Notes: a model not told the origin generated them from the sequence alone. DNA of 64,000 nucleotides from Terebella lapidaria (GCA_949152475.1 OX424570.1:16116694-16180693), one strand, 5' to 3'; positions 49,311 to 60,200 are shown, counted from the stretch's first letter. Numbers and translations are program-made.

Positions 49311-50332
49311 CTGAAAGATTTGATGGGATGGGAGGGAAAGGGGATTAAAATTTATATTTGTTAGTGGAGTCACACTTTCGTTATACGGATCTGAATTGCA
49401 GTTTTCCAATTTCAAAGATACAGAATTTTTTCCTGCACAAAAATTTCCAAGAAATTGTGAATGTGATAAATTATGGAAACTTCTTTTTCCACAAACTAGG
49501 CCCAAAATTAATTCCCTAAAAAGAATAGATGTTTGAAGAGATTTGTGGGGGTTACATTATTAATTAAGATAGGTCACATTTACAAAAGACAGGAATTTGA
49601 TGATTTTTTACAACTATTATCACACAAAACTACATGTTTCACTGTTAAATGTTATGAGGCTGTTAGGGTTAAACATTGTAATAAACAAATATACTCAAAG
49701 GTACAAATTTCATTCAAATGATGCATATATTAGAATAAATGAATATATTTGAGAAGAACATTCGATAATGTATATTTTGCGTCAAAAAAAAACCCAGGTC
49801 TATAGCAAACACTAGTTTATGTTTTTCTATATGAAAGCCTGGTACTCATGTTGACACAAAATTTTATCAAACAAATTTCGCATGAAATATCTGCAATATC
49901 ATGTACCATGCAATATATTACTTTACATGGGAGTATTATAAACACTATGACAAACCCAAATTTCATTAGATGATATATACATGTATAGCCTGCCATGCTT
50001 TTTTCCATGCATTTTAGTTTGCTTCGAATAGACATGTATATAATATGTATAATCATGATAGATATACATTGCACCAATTTCCATAAAATATTTAAATTAC
50101 TTGGATCTCCAGTTCGATCTCTTGTTTCAGAAGACTCTGCAGAATTTGAATATTGCAATTTGAATTTATGCTTTAGTGATGTGATGAAAATAAAGAAAAT
50201 TACCCAAAATTACAGTGACAAATTTCCCCATATAAAATTGAAATAAACCGCTGACATTTTACGACAAGTGCAAAAAGTTGCATGAAAATGTGGATAGCCC
50301 ACTTGTGCCCCCATGTTGCCATGCCAACTCAC
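49311..50332 (-). other. spectraplakin intron
   Basis: 1,022 bp, AT-rich. I saw no exon or repeat in it. Confidence 0.6.
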
Positions 50333-50458
50333 CAGCTTGTGTAGGGCCGTGATTGGGCGTGGAAGCGCGACGCCGTGCCATGAAGTCTGCCTTCGATTGT
50401 GATGATCTGTCAGGCATTAGGAATGATTCTCGTAGCTCCATGTTTGTCCGACCCTTGG
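50333..50458 (-). CDS. MACF1/DST: spectraplakin exon, end of GAS2 domain
   Basis: 126 nt with acceptor TTGTAG|CCAAGG and donor GCTG|GTGAGT. It reads KGRTNMELRESFLMPDRSSQ and then an ARRRAS-rich linker. KGRTN-ELRE-F-LP is the conserved segment that follows NDPCR in MACF1/dystonin GAS2 domains. Confidence 0.95.
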
Positions 50459-50654
50459 CTACAAACAAAAGAACGAATTTGAATGTTTGATTTCAAATGA
50501 ATGAAGTCCAAATACACAAAGCATATATTTTATAAATTTGGCGGAGAAAAAAATGAATCATTCACGTTGTCTTTCTGAGTGAGTGTACCATTTCTCAATT
50601 TTAACAGATTGTTTCCATGGCAACATAACTTACTGTATCGTTGCCATGTCTCAC

Positions 50655-50772
50655 CTCTACAGGGGTCATTGGTCGCCATGAACTCCTCGAGGGTGACCCA
50701 GCCTCCGCCCACTCGTACCATCACGGTACTATTGAGGAACCGTACGAGGTACATCTTGGCTTTCTCGCCAAA
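50655..50772 (-). CDS. MACF1/DST: spectraplakin exon, GAS2 domain core
   Basis: 118 nt with acceptor CAACAG|TTTGGC and donor AGAG|GTGAGA. It reads [20 protein letters not shown] followed by [19 protein letters not shown]. [15 protein letters not shown] is the signature of the GAS2 microtubule-binding domain. It joins both neighbours in phase. Confidence 0.97.
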
Positions 50773-51528
50773 CTGTTGGGGGGAATGATTTATATAACTC
50801 ATGTAAAAACTGTCTACTGGTGATGTGAGCTTGCAAAAGAGTACACATTAATATACCGGTATGTCAGGAAGTTATATTCAAACATGACAACAAAACATCT
50901 TAACTACAAGGAATTGCACTAAATATTCAACGTTTTTTTTTTTTTTGCCATGGAATATTGTTCATATTGAACCAAAACTTTTCTTCTTTCTATCGAAATA
51001 ACTCCATAATATCTATGTACATTGTCAAGACAAGTCAAATCTAATGACTTAAAGCTATGCATGCAAATTGCATTATTTTCGTTGATTTTTGCAATTCATT
51101 CTGTACAAAAACTTCCATCTTTTTATATCAGTTATGTTTCATGTTATACTTCTAGCTACTAATAAAGCAAACATTATTCCTCATTTCATCAAGTTGATGG
51201 GGATAACACATTTACCGTTAGCAACAAAAAATCAATCAATCAAAATTATTGACAACTCAAATGTACAATCTTTCCAATACGAAGCATGAGCATACCCTTT
51301 CATTCAAATTGAGATATAGCTGAAGTTAAAACAACAGGCTTATTACTCGATGACCCAACAAATGCTTAATAACTTATGTAATGTACAATATCTGTAAACT
51401 TACTAATATTTTTTTTTACATAGCCAAATGAAATTTCATGAAAATTTTTAATGAACAATGTCAAAAAAAAAAAGCATTTTTTTTGCTGCTATTTTCAATG
51501 CTATCAATCAGCAATGAACACAATATAC
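50773..51528 (-). other. spectraplakin intron inside the GAS2 domain
   Basis: 756 bp, AT-rich, with T and A homopolymer runs. Nothing else seen. An X-box-like palindrome, GTTTCCATGGCAAC, lies on the other side of the GAS2 core exon (50611-50624). Confidence 0.6.
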
Positions 51529-51666
51529 CTTGTATTTTCCTTCGCCAACTTTTTGTACTTTGAACTGGTGTCGACACTGGCAGTGTGAAATTTGCTGTTC
51601 GATCTCATCGTGAATCATTTCATGGTCCGTCGCTGGTCTCTTGCCAGTACGATTTCGTGTACCACG
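51529..51666 (-). CDS. MACF1/DST: spectraplakin exon, start of GAS2 domain
   Basis: 138 nt with acceptor ACATAG|CGTGGT and donor AAG|GTATAT, phase 0 at both ends. It reads RGTRNRTGKRPATDHEMIHD, then EIEQQISHCQCRHQFKVQKV and GEGKYK. The CxC pair with the zinc-binding Cys/His of the GAS2 fold and the KYR/KYK end match the family (human: KCKCAKRFQVEQIGDNKYR). Confidence 0.95.
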
Positions 51667-51782
51667 CTATGTTGGAGAAATGAAGTGAAAATTTGAACGC
51701 GTACCAACTAATCGTCATCAATTTTGATGTAAAATCTGAATACTTTTGGGTTTTTTCGTGATTGAGTGGAGTCTGGCCTTAC

Positions 51783-51889
51783 CTCAGGCCGTAGGGCATC
51801 GTTGAACTGTTTATAATCGAGAAGGCCTACACGGTTCGAGTCGAAAATGTCAAATACAGCGTTGAGTTCAGTTTTGTTGGTGGGAAATT
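51783..51889 (-). CDS. MACF1/DST: spectraplakin exon, second EF-hand
   Basis: 107 nt with acceptor TTGCAG|AATTTC and donor GAG|GTAAGG. It reads FPTNKTELNAVFDIFDSNRV and GLLDYKQFNDALRPE. The loop D-S-N-R-V-G-L-L-D-Y lines up with human DRDGDGYIDYYEF. Loop position 5 is Val where Gly or Asp is usual, and the late ligand is Gln rather than Glu, so Ca2+ binding by this hand may be weak or lost. Confidence 0.95.
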
Positions 51890-52152
51890 CTGCAAGGGAA
51901 AAATCCACAATATCTGAAATTCTTCTGCTTTGCTACATATTACTACTAACTTAGATATTACTACAATTATAGTATGACTACCATGTTCCCAACAATTTCA
52001 TTTTTCTGGTGGATCAAAACCAAGGTCTTCAATATATTTCTAATAAATTTTCACTCTTATCTCTGACAGAGACTTCATTAAATTTATTTCTATTTGCGCT
52101 GAGAATTTGACAAGAAACAAAAACTTCACAAGATTTTGAAAAGTGTACATAC

Positions 52153-52315
52153 TGGACTGGAGCATTCCTTCGACGAATTCACTCCGGGTGAGCGCACCAT
52201 CCTGGTCCTTGTCTTGTCTCCGGAAGAAATCGGTGATCCGGAACTTCTTGGCGCGGATCCAAGTGATGTAACGCTGACGCCACGTGTCAAAGTCAAAGTT
52301 CTTGAAACTCTCCAG
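52153..52315 (-). CDS. MACF1/DST: spectraplakin exon, first EF-hand
   Basis: 163 nt with acceptor GCTAG|CTGGAG and donor TCCA|GTATGT. It reads LESFKNFDFDTWRQRYITWI, then RAKKFRITDFFRRQDKDQDG and ALTRSEFVEGMLQS. The loop DKDQDGALTRSEF is a canonical Ca2+ site. Joining to the next exon makes SKFPT, as in vertebrate MACF1, which fixes the junction. Confidence 0.96.
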
Positions 52316-52563
52316 CTAGCGAGGGGAAAGTATACGCGTTTGATTCGTGGAATTCGTTATGGAACGGCTATGCATTATGACATTTGCTTATACATGTACA
52401 TGTATGTATACATATAGATATGTCTTGACAGTTTCCAACATTGACTCAATATTCATTAATGATTACAAAATATTTGGATTTTTGAAAATATAAATGAACA
52501 GAATGAATCTCAATATCACTGCACTTTTTTATTTATTTTAACGGCCCAATGGAAAAAACTTAC

Positions 52564-52785
52564 CTCTAGCAAGTGATCAAGGGCATCTTGGAGTTTCTTC
52601 TTTCGATCGACTGACATTTTCCAGACATTACGCCACTTGTTTTGGAGGGTGGTTGCGCGCGGCGATGGAGTCTCGGGCTCGTTGAGTTTCCATGCAGAGC
52701 CGTGAAGTTGTTTCTTCATGTTTGAAGTGACCTTCGTCAGACGATCTACGTCTTTGTTCTTATTGGTCAAGTCATCGTGGAATTC
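52564..52785 (-). CDS. MACF1/DST: spectraplakin exon, last spectrin repeat
   Basis: 222 nt, phase 0 at both ends; acceptor TCGCAG|GAATTC, donor GAG|GTAAGT. It begins EFHDDLTNKNKDVDRLTKVT and ends WKMSVDRKKKLQDALDHLLE, the helical segment (W..V.....RR.KL.DALDRL.E in human) just before the EF hands. The middle (LNEPETPSPRATTLQNKWRN) is a flexible loop like that of vertebrate MACF1. Confidence 0.94.
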
Positions 52786-53084
52786 CTGCGAAAAAAGGTC
52801 AAAGAGTGAATACAACTTTTTTCAAAAAGATATTGTTTCACGGCGTTGAAACTAGTCCCTACTTTTATGTAAAATAAAAATAAGCCAATATGAGATATAT
52901 TAAATATAACATGAATTCATGTGAATATGTGTTAATCTTTTTTCGCCAACTTAAACTAAAACCTAAACAGAACATCACAGTGTCTGCATGACAAAGCCTT
53001 CTCCACAAATATTTTTATGTACATTTTACACTAAACATGTATCAAAATCTCATGTGCAGTGGAATCTCCAAAATAAAAACTCAC

Positions 53085-53273
53085 CAAATGCTCTTTGACC
53101 AATGCCTCGACTACTGTAAGATCCTCGGGTATTGGATCCCGTTCCTTGGTGGAAAGTAACGCCTGCGCCTCCATCAGCCATGCTAACAACTCCTCCACCA
53201 GGGCGGCGTTACCGCGGATGTTCCGCAAAGCCTCTTGGAGTCGTAGCGAGCGCTGATCTGCTCTATTCAGAGC
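53085..53273 (-). CDS. MACF1/DST: spectraplakin exon, spectrin repeat
   Basis: 189 nt, phase 0; acceptor CTCCAG|GCTCTG, donor TTG|GTGAGT. It reads ALNRADQRSLRLQEALRNIR, then GNAALVEELLAWLMEAQALL and a segment ending VVEALVKEHL. The pattern LAWL..AE..L...D...IP.....V..L..EH matches human MACF1 repeats immediately before the EF hands. Confidence 0.94.
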
Positions 53274-53603
53274 CTGGAGGAGGGTGGAAAGTAGGTTTGT
53301 TCATTTCTATGGTTACAAAACATGTTGAATATCATTGTTAGCTTGTGTCAGGTGAAATAGGGATCTCGTACATAATTTTTAGCTGAAATATATGGTTGCA
53401 TTCAAATGTCTTGTCTAAAAAACTATAGATACATGATTTCATCCGTACATGGATAAAAATGAAAATTTAATTTTCATTCCAAACAATTTTCGTTTGTACC
53501 TTTCCCCACACTCAACCACTGCTTTCGGTCCATTAATATTTCCAAGCGAACCTTTCCCCACATGCAAGTAATTTTTTTATGTCCATAACTATTTCGACAT
53601 GTA

Positions 53604-53717
53604 CCTGTTCCCATATTCATCTACTGTTTTCCATCAATAACTATTTCACTGCGTAACTGTTCCCACATTCATCTACTGTTTTCCATCAATAACTATTTCG
53701 CTGCGTACCTGTTCCCA
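53604..53717. repeat. 52-bp tandem repeat across an exon-intron border
   Basis: TACTGTTTTCCATCAATAAC recurs with a 52-bp step. Each unit carries the exon end plus donor word on the minus strand: TGGGAACAGGTACGCAG (in use, 53709/53708), TGGGAACAGTTACGCAG (GT lost) and TGGGAACAGGTACATGT (GT kept at 53604/53603). More degenerate CCTTTCCCCAC-type copies follow to the left. Confidence 0.8.
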
Positions 53718-53852
53718 CCGGGTCTGTGTGATTGTCAGGTAGTACTTGACGAAGCGGACAGCGTTCGGATGACACGACTGGAGAATTTCCTCGGCTAAGA
53801 AGCGTATTTTCTCAATGTTTGGCTGTTGTCCGTGTAGCTCATCTTGGAACTT
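53709..53852 (-). CDS. MACF1/DST: spectraplakin exon, spectrin repeat
   Basis: 144 nt, phase 0; acceptor GAGCAG|AAGTTC, donor CAG|GTACGC. It reads KFQDELHGQQPNIEKIRFLA and EEILQSCHPNAVRFVKYYLT, then ITQTRWEQ. C-HP-A/S-----K-----I---R-EQ is the spectrin repeat helix C region as in MACF1. Its donor lies in a 52-bp tandem repeat that provides one extra intact donor-like site. Confidence 0.94.
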
Positions 53853-54133
53853 CTGCTCAGTAAAAGGGAGGTGAAAAAAAGTTTTTTAACCTTCAAATAT
53901 AGTGGAATGTACGGAAGCTCATATTCGCCACATAGAGGACCGCAAATTTTTAATTACAGTGTAATAACGCTGTATTTTAGAGCGTTATTACGCTCTAAAC
54001 TAAACCGTTCACCTTCCTAGCATATTTCCATTATCGTGATTTGTAATAAACATATCTAGATCAGAATAATTTTGAGATTTCCCTACAAATGATTGAGCTG
54101 AGGAACTAGCAGGTCCGATGATGTCTCTGGCAG

Positions 54134-54735
54134 TGTAAATTAGAGCGTTATAACGCTGTAATTTACAGCGTAATTACGCTCTAATTACAGCGTTATTACG
54201 CTGTAATAGAGCGTTATAACGCTGTAAATTACAGCGTTATAACGCTCTAATTTACAGCGTAATTACACTCTAATTAGAGTGTTATTACGCTGTATTAGAG
54301 CGTTATAACGCTGTAATTAGAGCGTAATTACGCTGTAAATTACAGCGTTATAACGCTGTAATTACAGCGTTATTACGCTGTATTAGAGCGTTATAACGCT
54401 GTAATTACAGCGTTATTACGTTGTAATTAGAGCGTAATTACGCTGTAAATTACAGCGTTATAACGCTCTAATACAGCGTAATAACGCTGTAATTAGAGCG
54501 TAATAACGCTGTAATTAGAGCGTAATTACGCTGTAATTACAGCGTTATAACGCTGTAATTTACAGCGTAATTACGCTCTAATTACAGCGTTATAACGCTC
54601 TAATACAGCGTAATAACGCTTTAATTTACAGCGTAATTACGCTTTAATTTACAGCGTTAATACGCTGTATTACAGCGATATAACGCTGTATTAGAGCGTA
54701 ATTACGCTGTAAATTAGAGCGTTATTACGCTGTAA
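54134..54735. repeat. array of 27 short palindromes built on gcgTWATWAcgc
   Basis: About 22-bp modules of the form TTASAGCG-TWATWA-CGCTSTAA follow one another with almost no spacer. The core is TTATAA, TTATTA, TAATTA or TAATAA; the arms are CAGCG or GAGCG. I count 27 modules here, two more near 53955-53995 and three at 56985-57040 beside the other terminus. Four modules have substitutions. Confidence 0.9.
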
Positions 54736-54829
54736 ACTAGACGTCAAGGCCTAAAGATGCCTTGGAGGCATTTCGGTGTGATGAATAATTTATAATACTA
54801 GATATTGACGAAAATGAAAAATGTCGACA

Positions 54830-56260
54830 AATTTCGGGTCAAGGTCAAAGTTCATCCATAATACCCGCTAGACATGTTTGTCTAAAGCGACGAGTCCGAA
54901 AATACCATCCGTTTCGCTCCACGACGCACCGTTTCCGAGATATCGACGAAAACAAAAACTGCCGACTCGGCAAAAAAATTTCGGGTCAAGGTCAAAGTTA
55001 ATCCATAATACCCCTTAGACATGTTTGTCTAGGGCGACGAGTCCGAAAATAACGTCCGTTTCGCTCTACGACGCACCGTTTCCGAGATATCGACGAAAAC
55101 GAAAAATGCCGACTCGGCAAAAAAATTTCGGGTCAAGGTCAAAGTTCATCAATAATTCCCCATAGACATGTTTGTCTAGTGCGACGAGTCCGAAAATAAC
55201 GTCCGTTTCGCTCTACGACGCACCGTTTCCGAGATATCGACGAAAACGAAAAATGCCGACTCGGCAAAAAAATTTCGGGTCAAGGTCAAAGTTCATCAAT
55301 AATTCCCCATAGACATGTTTGTCTAGTGCGACGAGTCCGAAAATAACGTCCGTTTCGCTCTACGACGCACCGTTTCCGAGATATCGACGAAAACGAAAAA
55401 TTTCGGGTCAAGGTCAAAGTTCATTAAATAATACCCCTTAGACATGTTTGTCTAGTGCGACGAGTCCGAATATAACGTCCGTTTCGCTCTACGACGCACC
55501 GTTTCCGAGATATCGACGAAAACGAAAAATGCCGACTCGGCAAAAAAATTTCGGGTCAAGGTCAAAGTTCATCCATAATACCCTTTAGACATGTTTGTCT
55601 AGTGCGACGAGTCCGAAAATAACGTCCGTTTCGCTCTACGACGCACCGTTTCCGAGATATCGACGAAAACGAAAAATGCCGACTCGGCAAAAAAAATTCG
55701 GGTCAAGGTCAAAGTTCATCAATAATACCCCTTAGACATGTTTGTCTAGTGCGACGAGTCCGAAAATAACGTCCGTTTCGCTCTACGACGCACCGTTTCC
55801 GAGATATGGACGAAAACGAAAAATACCGACTCGGCAAAAAAATTTCGGGTCAAGGTCAAAGTTCATCAATAATTCCCCATAGACATGTTTGTCTAGTGCG
55901 ACGAGTCCGAAAATAACGTCCGTTTCGCTCTACGACGCACCGTTTCCGAGATATCGACGAAAACGAAAAATGCCGACTCGGCAAAAAAATTTTGGGTCAA
56001 GGTCAAAGTTCATCCATAATACCCCTTAGACATGTTTGTCTAGTGCGACGAGTCCGAAAATAACGTCCGTTTCGCTCTACGACGCACCGTTTCCGAGATA
56101 TCGACGAAAACGAAAAATGCCGACTCGGCAAAAAAATTTGGGGTCAAGGTCAAAGTTCATCCATAATACCCCTTAGACATGTTTGTCTAGGGCGACGAGT
56201 CCGAAAATAACGTCCGTTTCGCTCTACGATGCACCGTTTCCGAGATATGCAGGATGCCTC
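54830..56260. repeat. 147-bp tandem satellite, about ten units
   Basis: GCGACGAGTCCGAAAATA starts at 54887, 55034, 55181, 55328, 55457, 55604, 55751, 55898, 56045 and 56192. Every step is 147 bp except one of 129, where an 18-bp block is missing. Each unit holds GGGTCAAGGTCAAAGTTCAT and CGACGCACCGTTTCCGAGAT. Diverged relatives follow at 56506 and on to about 56900. Confidence 0.95.
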
Positions 56261-58214
56261 AAGGATGACTCAGCAAAAAATTATTTCGACCTCTAGGTCA
56301 AAGGTCGTTTGAGGTATCGATCCCAAAATCAATAGGGTTCTTCCCTGGTGATATATAAACCTCCGTGCAAAATTCTGCAACTATTGCCTGAATATTTTTT
56401 GAGTTATCGTCCGGAAACCAAGTTCCTCGATTTCATCCTCACGGACCTCACGGACCTCGGAGCCGGATCAAAAAAAAAAGTACACCCTAGAGATGTTTGT
56501 CTAGGGCGACGAGTCCGAAAATAACGTCCGTTTCGCTCTACGATGCACGGTTTCTGAGATATGCAGGAAGCCTCAAGGATGAATCAGCAAAAAATTATTT
56601 TGACCTCTAGGTCAAAGGTCGTTTGACGGATCGATCCCAAAATCAATAGGGTTCTTCCCTGGTGGCATATGAACCTCCATGCAGAGTTCTGCAACTATTG
56701 CATAAATATTTTTCCAGTTATCGTCCGGAAACCAAGTCTCAAAATTAGCCTTGATTTCATCCTCACGGACCTCACGGACCTCGGATCCGGCTCAAAAAGA
56801 ATAGGGTTCTTCCACATATCATTTCTGACTTGTGGTGAAAATTTGACAAGGATCCGTCAAGGCAATCTAAAGTTATCGTCCGGAAACCAAAAGTGGCGGA
56901 AGAAGAAAAAAAAGAAAAAAAAAAAAAAAAAAAAAAATTCTGCTAAAACCATAAAGGCATTTCTGCCGAAATGCCTTAATTAGAGCGTTATTACGCTGTA
57001 AATTAGAGCGTTATTACGCTGTATTACAGCGTTATAACGCTGTAAAGAAAAAAGTGCATTCCTCCATCTGGCGAATATGAGCCACCGTAGGAATGAACAG
57101 ACAAAATTCAAAATCAACTGTTCTAAGTCCATGATATATATATATGCTACCGTGTTTAACCCTTTCCCGTCGAAAGTTGCATTTATGCATTCCCACGCTG
57201 TGGCGAAAGTTGCATTTTTTTTGACGTTATGACGCAATTTGACCGTTTCTGTCACACCGCCGGTTGATCGGCTACGTTCATTCTTAATCGCGTTGACAAA
57301 CATTTCTTCTGAGCTTGACTGATTATTCAAGTTATATTTATACAATAAATCTGCCTAATATTCTCAAACACTGTACTGAAACACAGTAAAATGCAATTTA
57401 TGTCGAGCAAGTTTTCTTGTTGTTTAGTCAAACTGTCATGGCGGATGTTGTTGATCACATGAGCTTGGCTTGTCACATGACTTCGCGTATAAAAGTTTTT
57501 TTTTTAATTATCTTTCATAATAAACGTTTGGAAAATATATTAACACGATAATAAATGAAATATATATATATAAATTAGACAAAAGCAATGGGAAAGTTGA
57601 TAAACTTTAGGGGTTTCCCCAAGGAATGCAAACGGGAATCCCATGATGACGCAGATTTCCCGCCTTTTTTGTCAACGATGTAATTCATTGATAACTTCAA
57701 AAATCAAGGCGTATTTTACAGCCAGTTGTTGGTAAGGTTATAAAATTGTAATCATATTATCAGTCTCCGTGGCAATATATCTGCGAGTTCGTGGAAACAT
57801 GGAATTATAGTGATAAAAACGTAAGTTTGCGAGTGGGGCAATTTTGAGGAATGCGCATGCGCAACGCACCTGCTAGGTAGCCGCACAAAAAAATGGATAA
57901 TTTCAACTTCGCAAAACAAAGTCCTGCAAACTAAGAGCTTAATCGAAGTGAATTATAATTATATATTTCACGAAAGGAAACTAATGTAGTTTCTCACTGG
58001 GTGAATATTATGATTTTGTGCGTGTATTTCGCTTCCGAGTTTTTGACAAGTCCTGAAGTCACATGACCGCGTACACATGACATGTTGTCAATGTACACAA
58101 ACGATCTGTCATCTGTCAAAACGATCACCCCATCTGCCTCAAAAACATTGATGATGTGCTAATTATCAAGTGACAGCAGCGAATTTGATGTGCTCGAATC
58201 AGAAGATGTTAGAA

Positions 58215-58337
58215 ATGCCTCGACCACGACATAAACGATCCCGGCAGGAGACTTTGAGGGTGGTTCTTGCCGACGAATCTGATGACAGAGACAGCGACCT
58301 GTCAGAGCATCATGACGTGCCCCTTATCAAAATCTGA
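58215..58337 (+). pseudogene. piggyBac-type N-terminal acidic fragment
   Basis: An ATG frame of 40 residues, MPRPRHKRSRQETLRVVLAD then ESDDRDSDLSEHHDVPLIKI. A basic start followed by an acidic Ser/Asp/Glu stretch is typical of piggyBac-family first exons. In another frame just upstream is a similar acidic stretch (SDSSEFDVLESEDV). No transposase domain follows, so it is read as the remnant of an internally deleted transposon. Confidence 0.4.
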
Positions 58338-58868
58338 GAGACCGACTGTTTAATATTTCAACCAGACCTATTTTATAACAGTAAATAGTGTACATAACGA
58401 TCTGTATAATTTCATATACAGTATAATAAATTTAAGCTATAATGGAGCCATTTCGTATACTTTTAGTTACTAAGTTAGTGTATTTGAATTCTGGTAGAAA
58501 GTTGCAGTAATATGAGGTACATGTATACTAGTTGTCAACACTAGATGCATGTGATTCCAACAAATTATTATTTGTTTTGACACAGATTGTATAAATGTTT
58601 ATTATATTAAAGAATTCTCGTAACATGTTATAAAACATTCTTGTGAACATCGAGAAAGATTGCATGCATTTGCACAATGAACCAACGGAAAGTTTCGGTA
58701 TTCCGAAGCTGATATTTATATCAAGTGCATCTTATGATTATTTATTTCTGCAGTGTGAGAAAATAAATAAGGGTTTAGAACTTCAGATTGTTCACATCAC
58801 ATCATTGTTTTTACAGTAATGGAATTTTTTATGACTAGCAATGACATACATTTGTACATACGTTTGGA

Positions 58869-60200
58869 GTGCAAAATCAACCTTATTGCTGACTTTTACC
58901 AAGTTTGTTGTTTCCGTGGTTACCATAGCAACCACGTCAAGGGTTAGGTGACTCTAACAACCATAGTCAGAAAGCCTGGATGTTACTTGATAAAATATAT
59001 GGGTTTGATCGGGGTATGTTTGATACTGTTTATTCTACAAACTGTTGAACTGACAGTTCAACTATGGCAATATTCAATACAGTTTGCGGTTGATAATAAA
59101 GTCGAGGTCTATATGCTATTTAAGTTTTTACTTGCTATTTTCTTACAATTATACATATTTTGTTGTAGATAATGGGCAAAGGACAATACCATTGGTAATA
59201 AATAAGCATATAGATTGAGCAAGGTCAATCATATAACTTACTGACAGTGCAAAATCGAAATTGTTGCTGATTTTCACCGATTTTGTTGTTTCCATGGTTA
59301 CCATAGCAACCAAGTCGGGGGTTAAGTGACCCTAACAACCATAGTCAGAAAGCTTGGATGTTACTTGATAAAATACATATGGGTTTGATCGGGGTATGTT
59401 TGATACTGTTTATTCTACAAACTGTTGAACTGACGGTTCAACTATGGCAATATTCAATACAGTTTGCGGTTGATAATAAAGTCGAGGTCTATGCTATTTA
59501 AGTTTTTACTTGCTATTTTTTTACAATTATACATATTTTGTTTTATCACATGAAACCGTGTTTAACAGTGGCATGAAGCCATTGCATATATTTCATATTC
59601 AACACGTGTAATAAAGCGGAACGTAACCATGGAGACATGATGTCATTACGCAAAACGTACATTGGAAAACTTGCATGGACCAAGGCACAAAAACTGCAGC
59701 AAGCACTTTGAAATCCTGTATCATATCAGTAAATATGCAGTAAAAACGTATAGAATAGTGTTTCATGTGATAAATAGAATCTTAAATTCGTGCCCATTTG
59801 ATATCAAATTTATTAAACTCGCCAAGAACTGTTGTTTTTGCTCGCCAAGGCTCGCAAAAAGCAAAAGTTCTTTGGCTCGTTTAATAAATTTGATATCAAA
59901 TGGGCACTCATTTAAGATCCTCTATGTAGATAATGGGCAAAGGACAATACCATTGGTAATAAATAAGCATATAGATTGAGCAAGGTCAATCATATAACTT
60001 ACTGACAGTGCAAAATCGAAATTATTGCTGATTTTCACCGATTTTGTTGTTTCCATGGTTACCATAGCAACCCAGTCGGGGGTTAGGTGACCCTAACAAC
60101 CATAGTCAGAAAGCTTGGGTGTTACTTGATGAAATACATATGGGTTTCAATGGGGTATGTTTGATACTATATATTCTGCACACTATTGAACAGATGGGTC
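58869..60200. repeat. 378-bp triplication, one copy interrupted
   Basis: GTGCAAAATC starts at 58869, 59247 and 60008. The first step is 378 bp. The second is 761 bp, equal to 378 plus the 383-bp insert at 59542-59924. Each copy carries GGTTACCATAGCAACC and TGTTTGATACTGTTTATTC-type sequence. Confidence 0.85.
59542..59924. mobile_element. 383-bp hairpin MITE, copy 1
   Basis: Its borders are defined by comparison with the uninterrupted 378-bp copy (TATTTTGTTGTAGATAATGG near 59155). It begins TTTATCACATG and ends AAGATCCTCTA. The last 140 bp form a hairpin: GCCCATTTGATATCAAATTT, a CTCGCCAAGAACT arm, and their complements. There is no clear target duplication beyond one or two T. Confidence 0.8.

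Larger units (their letters stand above)
53910..57089. mobile_element. 3.18-kb TIR element with palindromic modules and 147-bp satellite
   Basis: The ends TACGGAAGCTCATATTCGCC and, on the other strand, TACGGTGGCTCATATTCGCC extend to about 32 bp of inverted repeat. GGAATG flanks both sides (53904-53909, 57090-57095), a 6-bp target duplication. The interior has palindrome arrays next to both ends and a 147-bp tandem satellite in the middle, and no coding frame. The 6-bp duplication and 5'-TAC start are compatible with what I recall of the IS3EU superfamily; this is unproven. Confidence 0.8.

Noticed and set aside
54134-54735. CRISPR-like look of the regular short repeats
   Set aside because: There are no unique spacers, the repeats are palindromes joined directly, and the context is an intron of an animal gene inside a TIR element.
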